Shown here: positions 32,501-42,631 of the stretch, one piece after another
How the letters are laid out: the number at the start of each line of letters is the position of its first letter
Position numbering within the stretch: the first letter of the stretch is position 1
Assembly: GCA_023374045.1 (NCBI GenBank)
Contig: CM041777.1
Location: forward strand, 479,051,594 to 479,115,593
Origin: Limonium bicolor
Lineage: Eukaryota; Streptophyta; Magnoliopsida; Caryophyllales; Plumbaginaceae
DNA: 64,000 nucleotides
Direction of reading: 5' to 3'
Position numbers and translations under genes: made by a program
Notes under the pieces: generated by a model
What the model was told of the DNA's origin: nothing
Databases searched by the model: none
Seen by the model: only the letters and a program-made list of their open reading frames with translations

Positions 32501-33605
32501 GGGTATCCCGTGTACCGTGGGATCCCTTCGGGTTCTACCCGAGTGTTTGCTTAAATACTTGTGTTCTCAACACGATGTTTCGTTCAACTACTGTTGATTC
32601 CAGCACCCTTCTCGGATTGCTCCTGGGTGTTACTGAGTAATGCCATTACATCTGGCTTGTACTTATGGTTATGTTTGGTTGCGACTTCGCCTTGCGGCTA
32701 TGTATAACTCAAACTATCCCGTTTAAGGTTGTAATATCTCCCGTTATTGGGTAGAGTATTAGTACTTTTCCTTTACCTACTTAGTTAGGTCGTTATTCTC
32801 TTAGTGAGATATTCTGTGGGAATTCTATCCCGTTTATCAAACATTGATATGATCAATTAAGGTATTCATCTTATTGCTTACACTGGTATCCATTCCAGTT
32901 ATTAGGTATTTTCTCCTTGGTTCCTGAGACATATCTCATGTCTGTGCTTAATACTCTGTGCTTCTCGCACTTATTAACGCTATATCCTTAGGTCCGTCAC
33001 CTTACTGGATTCTAGACTCCTTTATCTTGGTAAGCGTCCTTATGTTCTTCGACCATTCAAGGTGTCCAACTGTCTTGGTTTAAATTGGCTCTTTCGTCCG
33101 TAGTATGGAGTGGGCTACTTCCCGTGTACCGTACTCTACTTGTATACATACATGGAGTATCTTATTGATACGTTACCACTTACCCGACTAACTCATAACT
33201 GGTCTGTCAGGCCCGCAAGCTCCTTTGGAGTGCGGTCGTTCCATGTCTCGTTTGTGTACACTTGTAGTGTCGGTCACGCCTAAGTGAAGTATTCTGTTGC
33301 CAACTCCTCTTATATGGTCCTATAATAACTTATCGTGGTTCACTGGTTTGGTTTTAAAACTTTGGGGGTTTTTGGAAAATTTTATGTTCTGAAAGGAAGT
33401 TCGGGTCTTAAAAGTAAGCTCTTCATGGCATTTCAATGCCGGCTGATTCTTACCAGGTCTAGCCTCTTGCTGACCGGTATATTCTTTATTCAGTGGTCAG
33501 GCCTTTAGGCCTTTTCAAGGTTTCGTTTCAGAATTCATTAGGGTTTGTGGTGCTATATTGGCTTCTCTTGCCGTCTTGGTACTTACTAAGTACTGGTCGC
33601 TTGTC
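29598..33605 (-). mobile_element. Non-coding interior of the older minus-strand LARD-type element
   Basis: It starts with the inverted polypurine tract (29598-29610, atctaccccccttag) next to the LTR. Read on the minus strand, it follows the interior of the young plus-strand element in the same order: 31044-31079 corresponds to 51144-51179, 33180-33300 to about 48060-48180, and 33460-33520 to about 47840-47900. No gag or pol motif appears on either strand; the many 60-130-codon open frames (for example 31742-32125) are unrelated to any family I recognise. The interior runs into the N gap, and its 5' LTR is not visible. Confidence 0.75.
31044..31079 (-). promoter_or_regulatory. Internal polypurine tract and adjacent stem (older element)
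   Basis: Read on the minus strand, taaggggggtagg (31044-31056) differs by one base from the 3' polypurine tract taaggggggtaga of the same element. Beside it a stem GGTTACG/CGTAACC with a 4-nt loop spans 31062-31079. The same pair of features occurs in the young element at 51144-51179. Confidence 0.6.
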
Positions 33606-34105
33606 NNNNNNNNNNNNNNNNNNNNNNNNNNNNNNNNNNNNNNNNNNNNNNNNNNNNNNNNNNNNNNNNNNNNNNNNNNNNNNNNNNNNNNNNNNNNNNN
33701 NNNNNNNNNNNNNNNNNNNNNNNNNNNNNNNNNNNNNNNNNNNNNNNNNNNNNNNNNNNNNNNNNNNNNNNNNNNNNNNNNNNNNNNNNNNNNNNNNNNN
33801 NNNNNNNNNNNNNNNNNNNNNNNNNNNNNNNNNNNNNNNNNNNNNNNNNNNNNNNNNNNNNNNNNNNNNNNNNNNNNNNNNNNNNNNNNNNNNNNNNNNN
33901 NNNNNNNNNNNNNNNNNNNNNNNNNNNNNNNNNNNNNNNNNNNNNNNNNNNNNNNNNNNNNNNNNNNNNNNNNNNNNNNNNNNNNNNNNNNNNNNNNNNN
34001 NNNNNNNNNNNNNNNNNNNNNNNNNNNNNNNNNNNNNNNNNNNNNNNNNNNNNNNNNNNNNNNNNNNNNNNNNNNNNNNNNNNNNNNNNNNNNNNNNNNN
34101 NNNNN
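33606..34105. other. Assembly gap (500 N)
   Basis: Exactly 500 undetermined bases, a conventional placeholder, so the true distance and even adjacency of the two sides are uncertain. Long open frames that cross it are artefacts. Confidence 0.99.
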
Positions 34106-34753
34106 AATGAATTGTATAGCATGTATATTGTATGAAGAGCATGTATGTATGAATAATGAATGGCATGTTTATGGACGTCAAATAGTCGGCGTGCCCTAGC
34201 TAGAACGCGGTATATGCGGAGTCCATATGCAGCTTTTGCTGAGCCCCTTGGGGCACCATTTACTACACTGCAGGTACTCGAGATTGATGAAGATGTGAGA
34301 TCTACTTCCATTTCTTTTATCTTCTTTTTGGATGTAAACATTGAATTTATGATGGGTGTACTAAGTAGTACACGGCTGTAACTTTTGATTAGCCGGTGTA
34401 CCATGGGGTACACCTTTTTGGATATTGATGGAAGGGAATTGGTATAGATGAGCAAAAGATAGAAACTCATTCTTTTGGAACTTAGGGATGGAAATGTAAT
34501 CGTATACTTTAAATACTCGGTGATCAGGATGTAAGTATTTGGCACATATTATTTTGACAAGTAAATTAGTAGCTCGGTACATTATGTTCATCAGACCGTG
34601 ACTGTAAGTATTAGTAGCCTAGCTAGCCGTGTATGGGCGGTTAGCGGCATTGTTTCACCCGCCGTAGTAAGTATGTAATAATTCCGCTGCGAACTCGTAG
34701 GATTAATAGGACGATTAGACGGTAAGCATAGGATTAGCGGTTGGGGTGTTACA
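34106..34753 (+). repeat. 3' end of a plus-strand gypsy/LARD-type LTR
   Basis: It shares with the young LTR end (46140-46718) the tcggcgtgccctagctagaacgcgg-like block near 34187, the gctgagccccttgggg block near 34240, the catcagaccg motif near 34593 and the terminus ggggtgttaca ending at 34753. It is clearly more diverged. No primer-binding site follows; the next base belongs to a different element's LTR. Confidence 0.75.
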
Positions 34754-36960
34754 GAATTATTTAAGGTCAAACCCCATCCTAGGATACGAGTAAAATCACT
34801 CAGACATTAACAGTAATAAAAAGGAAACAGAAATAGCCATTAATTTGGAGACTGCCGGCGGAGACTGGACTGCGATTCGCTTCTGCTCCAGCCCTTTTCT
34901 TCTGTTCTTCTTATCGTGTTTCTGCTTCGTGGTGGAATGAAGAATAAAACTAAAATGGAGAAGTGGGAGATAAGAGGATGGAATGGATCGTGGGAGTGAG
35001 CGATGGTTTATTTACTGGATGGGATGATACGTATACTGCTTTGGATTGTGAGGAAGGGAATGATTTTTTGAGCAGAAGGCTCGTTGGTTTATATAGAGAA
35101 AGGAAGGAGAGGAAGGAAGGAGAAAGGCTGGATCACGCGTGAAGATAAGGGAGGTGCCAGTTGATTGCTCAATTGATTGCTCTCATTTATTGCAGGGGAC
35201 AAGCGTGTGCAGAGTAGATGGATAAGCAGACAGTGGACGAGTGGACGAGTTGCAGGCGAAGGCAAGTTGGAGACGACGACGGGCGAAGAAGATAAGCTCG
35301 CTCGCGTTAATTTCAGATCTGGATTTTACACGCGTCCGCCTCTGCGTCCGCATGGCAACCAGGCGGTTGCATGTTGGTGTCACGTCCGCTTGTGTACCAG
35401 GCGGTTGCACTTGCTGATTGAGAGGCGGTAGTCTCACGGGTTGTCCTCTATCGTCCGCATGCATGCATTCTCACGTCCGCCCACTAAGACCGCCAAAACA
35501 ACAGGCGGTTGCCTGAGTCTGGCCGCCCTCAAGTCCGCCCAATAATGAGGCGGTTGCAACCTGTTGTCGTAACTTATTTCCTTCCAACTTCGACCGGCTC
35601 TAGATTCTTCGTTTGGACTCCGTTTTCTGAGCCGTTTGCGTCTATGTGTTCATCTCTTCGTCTACTTTACTTCCAGCTTGGTTTTCCTCATGTTAAACCA
35701 ATAAATTTGTGAGATAAACAATAAAACATAAAACTAGAGGAAAACTAACCGAAGTGGAGAAATGAGCAAGAAAAGTGCTAATATTATATATAAAATACAC
35801 CTATAAAACATGCTCATTTGGACACTTATCACACCCCCACACTTATCCTTTTGCTTGTCCTCAAGCAAAATCATGTAACCAAGTAAGTAGGGAATGCTCA
35901 ATACTAACAAATATTATTATGAAGGGTAGGATAAACATGATCTTTAAACTTATTGAGGAGAGTGAAAAATTAACTGCTGGTGGCATAGGTGTGCTCAGGG
36001 TTAAAATAAAATACAGAGTTTCGGGGTATGATCTAAGGTACTTCAATTTTCTTTTAGGGGACTCTGAGAACTTTTACCATGGCCAACTTCTCTCAAGAAT
36101 GGGCATTGAGGAGAAAACAAAAGGAAAAATAGAAATATGCATTTGCTTCACTTTTGCATAAGAGATGAGAAGATAATATGTAGGCATTAAGCCTTCGTAT
36201 TTTAGAACACTCAACTCTCTTTGTTGGTTACCAATGGTGTCTCGCAAGTCCTTTATTATTTTCTATTTTTTTTAACAGAGAAGCACCTCTTAGCAATCCC
36301 TAAGAGAGAAGACAGAAAGAAACCCTGAGCAATAAAAATCCAACCATTTGCAATTATTTGTTCACACCGCATATAAAATGCTCCTCAAAAGTAATCAAAA
36401 ATTTAAAATTTTGTACAATTTATCCCACAATTCATAACAGTATTTGTTTTTAAAGAGAACAACCTACATTAGCAGGGTACATAATATTGAATTGGATAAA
36501 ACAAGATAAGCAGAGAGAGATAAGCATTTAAGCACAAAATGTCACCGAAAAGGGCACACTCCCCACACTTAAATTGAACAATGTCCTCATTGTTCACCAG
36601 AAAAAAACAAGGGAAAGTTGCAGAAGGCCTTTTCGGTAATTAGATAAAATAGAGAGAACACGAAGCTCACGAAATATTCATTTAAGCATATAAATTCTCC
36701 TCTGCATATTTTATTTAAATAAAAGCAAGGTTAAAGAAACTGGTACTCCCCTGAGATTATTTTTGCTAGCGTGTATTGAACTTCCCCCACACTTGAGCTT
36801 CAGCCTCAAGTAGCGTAGCTTGGTTGCGGTGTAGACATGAAATTGCACCTGCATAAGACACTAGAAGCAACCATACTATAAACGAGGTTAAAAGTTAGCA
36901 AAAATAAAATTAAAGGGAACCTGAAAATTAAAGAGCAATAAAATAAAATAAAACTTCATC

Positions 36961-37010
36961 CGGGTTGCCTCCCGGGAAGCTGCCCTTCTTTAACGTCTTT
37001 GGCTAGACGC
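36961..37010 (-). other. Conserved tail block of gag-only elements (KDVKEGQLPGRQPG)
   Basis: Read on the minus strand this short segment gives RLAKDVKEGQLPGRQPG and a stop, a block I recognise as recurring near the end of the gag region of many plant elements of this type. It is separated from the main gag frame (37286-37894), so the intervening sequence is probably decayed coding sequence or spacer. Confidence 0.45.
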
Positions 37011-37285
37011 CCGCTTCGTTATCCTGGATCAAAAATATAAGTAGACAATAATTCTGCCAGAAAAACGAAGTTGACAGTAATTAATAACAAACCCCTGGAT
37101 CAAAACAGAACGTTACTTCGGCAAATATAATAGGAAAATGAATACTCCACAAAACCTGGTGTTGTTTGAGGAGGTACTGCCGGTAGCGTAGTTCTAACAG
37201 GAGACCAGGTGTGATTGGCTTTGCTTCCTCAAATTGGAAGATGTAAAAATCCTTCTCTTGTTGTTGAGGCTTATGGTAATCAACG

Positions 37286-37962
37286 TCAGAGGGAGGTGGC
37301 TCCTTGAAATTGATTATAGCACTCTCTTTGATGGCTCGAAGGGAGGCGGTATCTCCTTCTCAGGTTGAGGATGTGTCCACCTTCATCTTCTGGGTAGAGT
37401 ACGGAGAAGGAGGGGAAATAGTAGTTGACTTCAGAGGGAGGAAATTCCATGAAGTCTAAGGAGAAACTCTCTTCTGAGAGGTTGTCTTCATAATCAAGCT
37501 GATGGTTGTTTGGTGTTGGATTTTCTAATTCGAATAGGGGAGGAGGTGGAGAGTAGCTTATGTCCTTAGCAGGTTGTTCCTCCTCATGAACCACTTCATT
37601 TAGTTGTTGAAGCGGTTGTTCCATGCGTTCGATCTGATCTAGCGTTCTCTGCTGGATCCTTTCAAACTGTGAGGTAAATTCTGCCATCATTTCCCTTAAA
37701 ATGGCGTTGTCTCTCTCTATTGCAACCATAGGACAATGGGAACTTTCATGGTCTCCTCCACACTCTTGGCACACAAAGATGGGGATAGGCTTGAGAGATG
37801 ACTTGTAATCCTCCAAGAGAGCTCTCAATTCAGCATTTGGGTCTGAACATTGGGGGCTTTCATGGTACTCTCCGCACCTTGACAGACACTCCATTGATTG
37901 TAGTCCTCTGCGCCATAGGGGTCACCATACCAATCTTCTGCTTGATCGTAGTGACCATCCAT
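37286..37962 (-). pseudogene. Gag-like protein of the non-autonomous element
   Basis: The main frame (37286-37894, 202 residues) has two Cys/His clusters, CGEYHESPQC and CQECGGDHESSHC, resembling zinc knuckles. It continues with a coiled-coil-like segment rich in Glu, Gln and Arg (REMMAEFTSQFERIQQ) and an acidic, Pro-rich C-terminal part. Upstream, another frame from an ATG at 37962 (MDGHYDQAEDWYGDPYG) looks like the true N-terminus but is out of frame with the rest, which implies a one-base shift near 37890. It is expected to bind the element RNA in a gag particle supplied by a partner element; that role is inference from the type. Confidence 0.6.
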
Positions 37963-38067
37963 CAGAATTAAGTACCTTAAAAACAAAACAAAAATTTATA
38001 CATAAAAGGGGCAAATAACGGAAATAAAAAAAACTAACAGATAATAAACCAGATAGTTGGACCGAAG

Positions 38068-38085
38068 TCCCCGGCAACGGCGCCA
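38068..38085 (-). other. tRNA-Asp-type primer-binding site
   Basis: On the plus strand tccccggcaacggcgcca equals the 3' end of plant tRNA-Asp including CCA, so on the minus strand it is the primer-binding site. It lies six bases inside the LTR end at 38092. It is part of the retroelement, not a tRNA gene, because no cloverleaf surrounds it. Confidence 0.8.
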
Positions 38086-41000
38086 AAAACTTGTTGGGCA
38101 AAATAGTAGTTAAACTATCTTGCTAATTATGGCAGTGAACCCAATCTTTGTAGTACAACAAGGTCGTATCCACAGAGACTTCGCAACTATTAAATTAATT
38201 ATCCAGTTTAGTTAATGTACAAAAAGATAAATAAAAAATGCATATAATGTAAATTGGGGTTTAGCCGGAGGCAAGCTTGGTTTTTAGGATTAGTACAGAA
38301 ATAATAAAAACAGTAATATAAAGTAAATGGATGAAAAGGGTATCCTAGGATAGCGGGGGAATTTCCTAAATTACTAAAACAATTTTATAAACCTGTCTCA
38401 ATTATTTATTGTCTATTAGAGTTAATAATTGTCAGTTACGAACTCCTATTAATAGCCTTAGTATTTCCTGCTCAATCCGGAGTGTAAATACCAAGATTAA
38501 TTCCTTTGTGGTACTTTGACTATCTCAAAATCATATATTGAAAGTTACCAAATAAATGCAGTATTTTGTCAGAATAAGCATTTAACAATATTTGCTGAAA
38601 GGAATTAAAACAAGTTTAATAAGTGAAACAGGTAATAAATATTTATTTAAGTACAGACATTATTATAATCCTAATTTGCCTTATTTGTCTGTTAAGAATT
38701 TATCTTGTGGCCTTCCTAAATCATAGATAAGGACAACTCTTAATTAATTCAATAGACTTTTTACAATCAGAAAAAGTCTAAAATAATTAATTAGCTTTAA
38801 GCAAGAATTCTTTTAATAACAGCGATGGATTTTATCTGCTAATCAAGGAGATAATATCTAGCGTTTTTCTCTCTTTGTGGTCTATTCTCAGATTTACAAA
38901 ATCATTGAAATAAGCGAAACCGTAAATGCATAAAAATGATCAGTTGTTAAGCATTTAATAATTTAGAGAGACAAAACAAATATATAAGCAAACTTGGTAT
39001 TAATAATAAGTCTGAATTATTTAAGGTCAAACCCCATCCTAGGATACGAGTAAAATCACTCAGACATTAACAGTAATAAAAAGGAAACAGAAATAGCCAT
39101 TAATTTGGAGACTGCCGGCGGAGACTGGACTGCGATTCGCTTCTGCTCCAGCTCCCTTTTCTTCTGTTCTTCTTATCGTGTTTCTGCTTCGTGGTGGAAT
39201 GAAGAATAAAACTAAAATGGAGAAGTGGGAGATAAGAGGATGGAATGGATCGTGGGAGTGAGCGATGGTTTATTTACTGGATGGGATGATACGTCTACTG
39301 CTTTGGATTGTGAGGAAGGGAATGATTTTTGAGCAGAAGGCTCGTTGGTTTATATAGAGAAAGGAAGGAGAGGAAGGAAGGAGAAAGGCTGGATCACGCG
39401 TGAAGATAAGGGAGGTGCCAGTTGATTGCTCAATTGATTGCTCTCATTTATTGCAGGGGACAAGCGTGTGCAGAGTAGATGGATAAGCAGACAGTGGACG
39501 AGTGGACGAGTTGCAGGCGAAGGCAAGTTGGAGACGACGACGGGCGAAGAAGATAAGCTCGCTCGCGTTAATTTCAGATCTGGATTTTACACGCGTCCGC
39601 CTCTGCGTCCGCATGGCAACCAGGCGGTTGCATGTTGGTGTCACGTCCGCTTGTGTACCAGGCGGTTGCACTTGCTGATTGAGAGGCGGTAGTCTCACGG
39701 GGTTGTCCTCTATCGTCCGCATGCATGCATTCTCACGTCCGCCCACTAAGACCGCCCAAACAACAGGCGGTTGCCTGAGTCTGGCCGCCCTCAAGTCCGC
39801 CCAATAATGAGGCGGTTGCAACCTGTTGTCGTAACTTATTTCCTTCCAACTTCGACCGGCTCTAGATTCTTCGTTTGGACTCCGTTTTCTGAGCCGTTTG
39901 CGTCTATGTGTTCATCTCTTTGTCTACTTTACTTCCAGCTTGGTTTTCCTCATGTTAAACCAATAAATTTGTGAGATAAACAATAAAACATAAACTAGAG
40001 GAAAACTAACCGAAGTGGAGAAATGAGCAAGAAAAGTGCTAATATTATATATAAAATACACCTATAAAACATGCTCATTTGGACACTTATCAGGTATTTT
40101 AAAACCCGTGCTTATCCATTATGGATGTTTAGTTATATATTTTGAGATCCTGTTTCGCTATTGTCTTATTTCAAGGTTTCGCACCATTTTCTCTCGGAGT
40201 TAATAAGGGATTGTAAGCTTTTCCAGTTTCGCACTGAGCGTTAAGCTCGGTGCCTGGGTATCCCATAAAATTTCAGTGTTTGCTCTTTAAGTGAGCTCTT
40301 TTGACAGTTCCTGTAGTCTTAAGTATTTTATATTAATTAATGTATTTCCGTTCATGACATCTGCTCGTCATTTAGGCAGGTCATAATTTGTAGTTATTGT
40401 AAGTTTGGATAGTTGATAACGCCCTTCGGCAGTCCATGTAAAACTAACTTGTTATTTCTCACTGTACTATCTCACACCCCTTATCCCAAAGATGAACTCG
40501 GTTTGTATTCGGTTTAATACCCTTAATCCTATGGTACATTAATCTGGATTCTCCACTATAAATCAATGCGTCTCCTGACTTTATAATAATTTTGTTCGCC
40601 TTATCATCATCTTCTTAACACCATATAAAACTCAGCATCATCTCCCCGTGGAGAATGCTACAACTGGTATCCCAATCCTCATCCATACACATCGTATATA
40701 ATTTAAGTTTTGATCCACTCCTATATCCTATATCCTGGATATAAATCCTCCAAGGCTTATCCCCAAGTTCTACATTCATTCATAATAGTTATTTGTTCAT
40801 TTATAGTTAAGTATTTCTTGAGTAGGATCATGCCGGGACAAATTACTTGGCATTATGCCTTTGGATATTCCCGACCTTCGCTCATAGGCTCAGGTAACCA
40901 CGGTCTCTTAGGTAAGGGAAGACAAATATCAAAGTATCCTATTATGTGAGAGGTTACCTAATTTAGGTCTCTCTAAAGTTGATACTTACTAGTCACATAT

Positions 41001-41339
41001 AAGTCTCATTGACTGATAATTATAAACACACATTTATGCATCATGCATTAGGTTTAAGTTCTAGGCTTACGGTCGGTCTCGCACTGAGCGCTCGCCTCAG
41101 CGCCTGAAGTTCCCACTGTATACGGGGTGTTCCTTCATGGAACTATCTCCTTTCCCCTCTGACTTCCAGATGAGGATGGCTGTCCTACCGGTTCTTCAGT
41201 ATAGGTGTTGTTCTGGGGCGCCTGGCCTCCTCTAGGTCCGCCCGCCTCATTAGCTGGTGCTCTCTGACGAACCTCTAGCTCCTTTGTATACTCGACTCCC
41301 TGGATTGGAAAAGCATTCGTACTCCCTGTGACCTTCCTT

Positions 41340-42150
41340 TTTTACAATAACGGCACTCCACCTTTCTTCCTAGTTCCTACGCAATCAACGCCTGGGTGAT
41401 TCTTTCCACAACGTTTACAGTAATAGCGTCGTCAGGTTGGCTTGTTGCCTCTAGGTGGTGCTGTTCTTAGTGGTTGAGCATCAATAGCTGGGCCGGTCAG
41501 ACGAGGGATCTGCTCCTTCGTCTTCTAACCATGGAAATCCTTCTGCCCCTTCTTCTTTTCAAAGAATTTCTTCCTCTTCTTGCAGTAACTGCCAGAGGTT
41601 GCTCCATCATCTCCTTCAGTATTCTTCCTTTTCTTTCTTCCTGCGTCGGAGTAGTCGACTCCTGGTATATAGTTTAACAAACTGGTGCACCGTGCATAGT
41701 ACTGGTCAACTGTCTGTCTCCCTTGGATTAAGGTCTCGATCTCCTGCCTTTTTCTCTGCTTTACGTGTTCAGGGTAGAATTTCTCCCGTAACACTTCTAT
41801 AAACGCTGTCCATCCAATTCCGGTGTAGCTCTACGGTGGCCCTCAATAGTCCGCCACCAAATGTCAGCTGCGTCCTTCAGGTTGTATGCGGCGATGTCGA
41901 CCTGCTGGTCTTCTGGAACTCCGTTAGCCCTGAACGCCTTCTGGTGCTCTGTAAAGAACTTCTCCATTGCGGCGGGGTCCGGTTCCCCTAAATAAGTTGG
42001 TACTCTCGCGTCTGCAACGCTCTTCAACCAGTTGGTTTCTCCGGGCCGTGGCGGGTGGGGTACGGCTCCCGTAAATTGAGTTCCTAGTTGCAACGCGAAG
42101 TCTGCCATGGCTGCTGTTAGGTCTTGTACTGTCGGAACATCGGCCGGTGT
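41340..42150 (-). pseudogene. Ty3/gypsy gag remnant with zinc knuckles
   Basis: The N-terminal part (41797-42108) has the retrotransposon gag core with FFTEHQKAF and AAYNLKDAADIWWRTIEG. After a frameshift near 41820 the core continues (41525-41794) with LREKFYPEHVKQRKRQE and the QTVDQYYARCTSLL block. A basic segment (KKRKKFFEKKKGQKD) leads to a zinc knuckle CKRCGKNHPGVDC near 41385. A second knuckle, CRYCKK..., is broken by one extra A in an A-run near 41340. Upstream of 42108 the frame seems to extend further before another break. The motif set fits chromovirus-type gypsy gag. Confidence 0.8.
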
Positions 42151-42386
42151 CTCGCAATGCGTCCACTGCTGTCTCCATGTGGTCCTTCTCTTGTCGACAT
42201 CTACGATAGTATATTATTATTCCTACTCGGTTGCTACACCGTATCACATACACAATCAAAAACATGTATGTAAGCTAACTACTAGCAATAAAATATCCCT
42301 AGGGTTTTTCCTAGGTCACGAATCCTCACAGACGTTTCCCGTAACCCAATATTCCTATGCTCATTGTCCTAGACTCAGTATCTTTC

Positions 42387-42414
42387 ATCAGAGCGGTACT
42401 CCGCTCTGATACCA
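42387..42414 (-). other. Primer-binding site within a 10-bp hairpin (gypsy element)
   Basis: On the minus strand TGGTATCAGAGC is followed so that ATCAGAGCGG and CCGCTCTGAT form a perfect 10-bp stem closed by an AGTA loop. Most of the primer-binding site is in the 5' arm. Compare the homologous structure at 46728-46751. Confidence 0.75.
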
Positions 42415-42419
42415 CTTTT

Positions 42420-42631
42420 TGTAACACCCCTAATCTTAAACCTGTAATGATGTCATAACTCGTAGCATAATAAATAGCAAATCGCAGCGGAAAGATAAAA
42501 CTATCTACCTTGGTGTTACACGCCGTTACTCACCCTTGTGAGCAACAAGGCAACCTTACTCTTTCCAACAATAAACTCCTTACGCTGTGATGAACAGATA
42601 CTGAGCACTTCTAATTATTACAAACCCAAAC
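42420..42631 (-). repeat. Proximal part of the minus-strand gypsy LTR (split by the LARD element)
   Basis: It starts tgtaacacccc at 42420, directly after the inverted primer-binding site, so it is the 3' end of a minus-strand 5' LTR. After 212 bp it is interrupted by the plus-strand element and resumes at 56476. Flanks of the insertion are caaac and aaaac (four of five identical), consistent with a 5-bp target duplication. Confidence 0.75.

Larger units (their letters stand above)
34754..40091 (-). mobile_element. Non-autonomous gypsy-type element encoding only a gag-like protein (TR-GAG-like), one LTR truncated
   Basis: Direct repeats of 1078 bp (34754-35831 and 39014-40091, nearly identical) mark its LTRs. 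On the minus strand the LTR starts tgataagtgtcc. The complete 5' LTR spans 38092-40091 (2000 bp, ending next to the primer site). The 3' LTR (34754-35831) lacks the terminal ~920 bp, cut exactly where another LTR ends at 34753. A polypurine tract lies at 35832-35844 (inverted, cacccccacactt). The 2.26-kb interior has only a gag-like frame and no protease, RT or integrase motif. Element type is inferred from this layout. Confidence 0.8.
40092..42419 (-). mobile_element. Interior of a minus-strand gypsy element with gag remnant
   Basis: Between the gag-only element and the LTR start at 42420. Read on the minus strand it begins with a primer-binding site for initiator-Met tRNA (42403-42414, TGGTATCAGAGC), followed by a leader and a broken gag gene (about 42150-41340). 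The part 40092-41330 has no recognised coding sequence; the pol genes are missing, so the element is truncated or was non-autonomous. Confidence 0.7.

Noticed and set aside
33493..34545. Long frames of 200-320 codons across the gap
   Set aside because: They exist only because undetermined bases carry no stop codons.
38068..38085. tRNA gene fragment (Asp)
   Set aside because: Only the 3' 18 bases are present, at the exact position of a primer-binding site beside an LTR. The same holds for the Met-type sites at 42403 and 46724.
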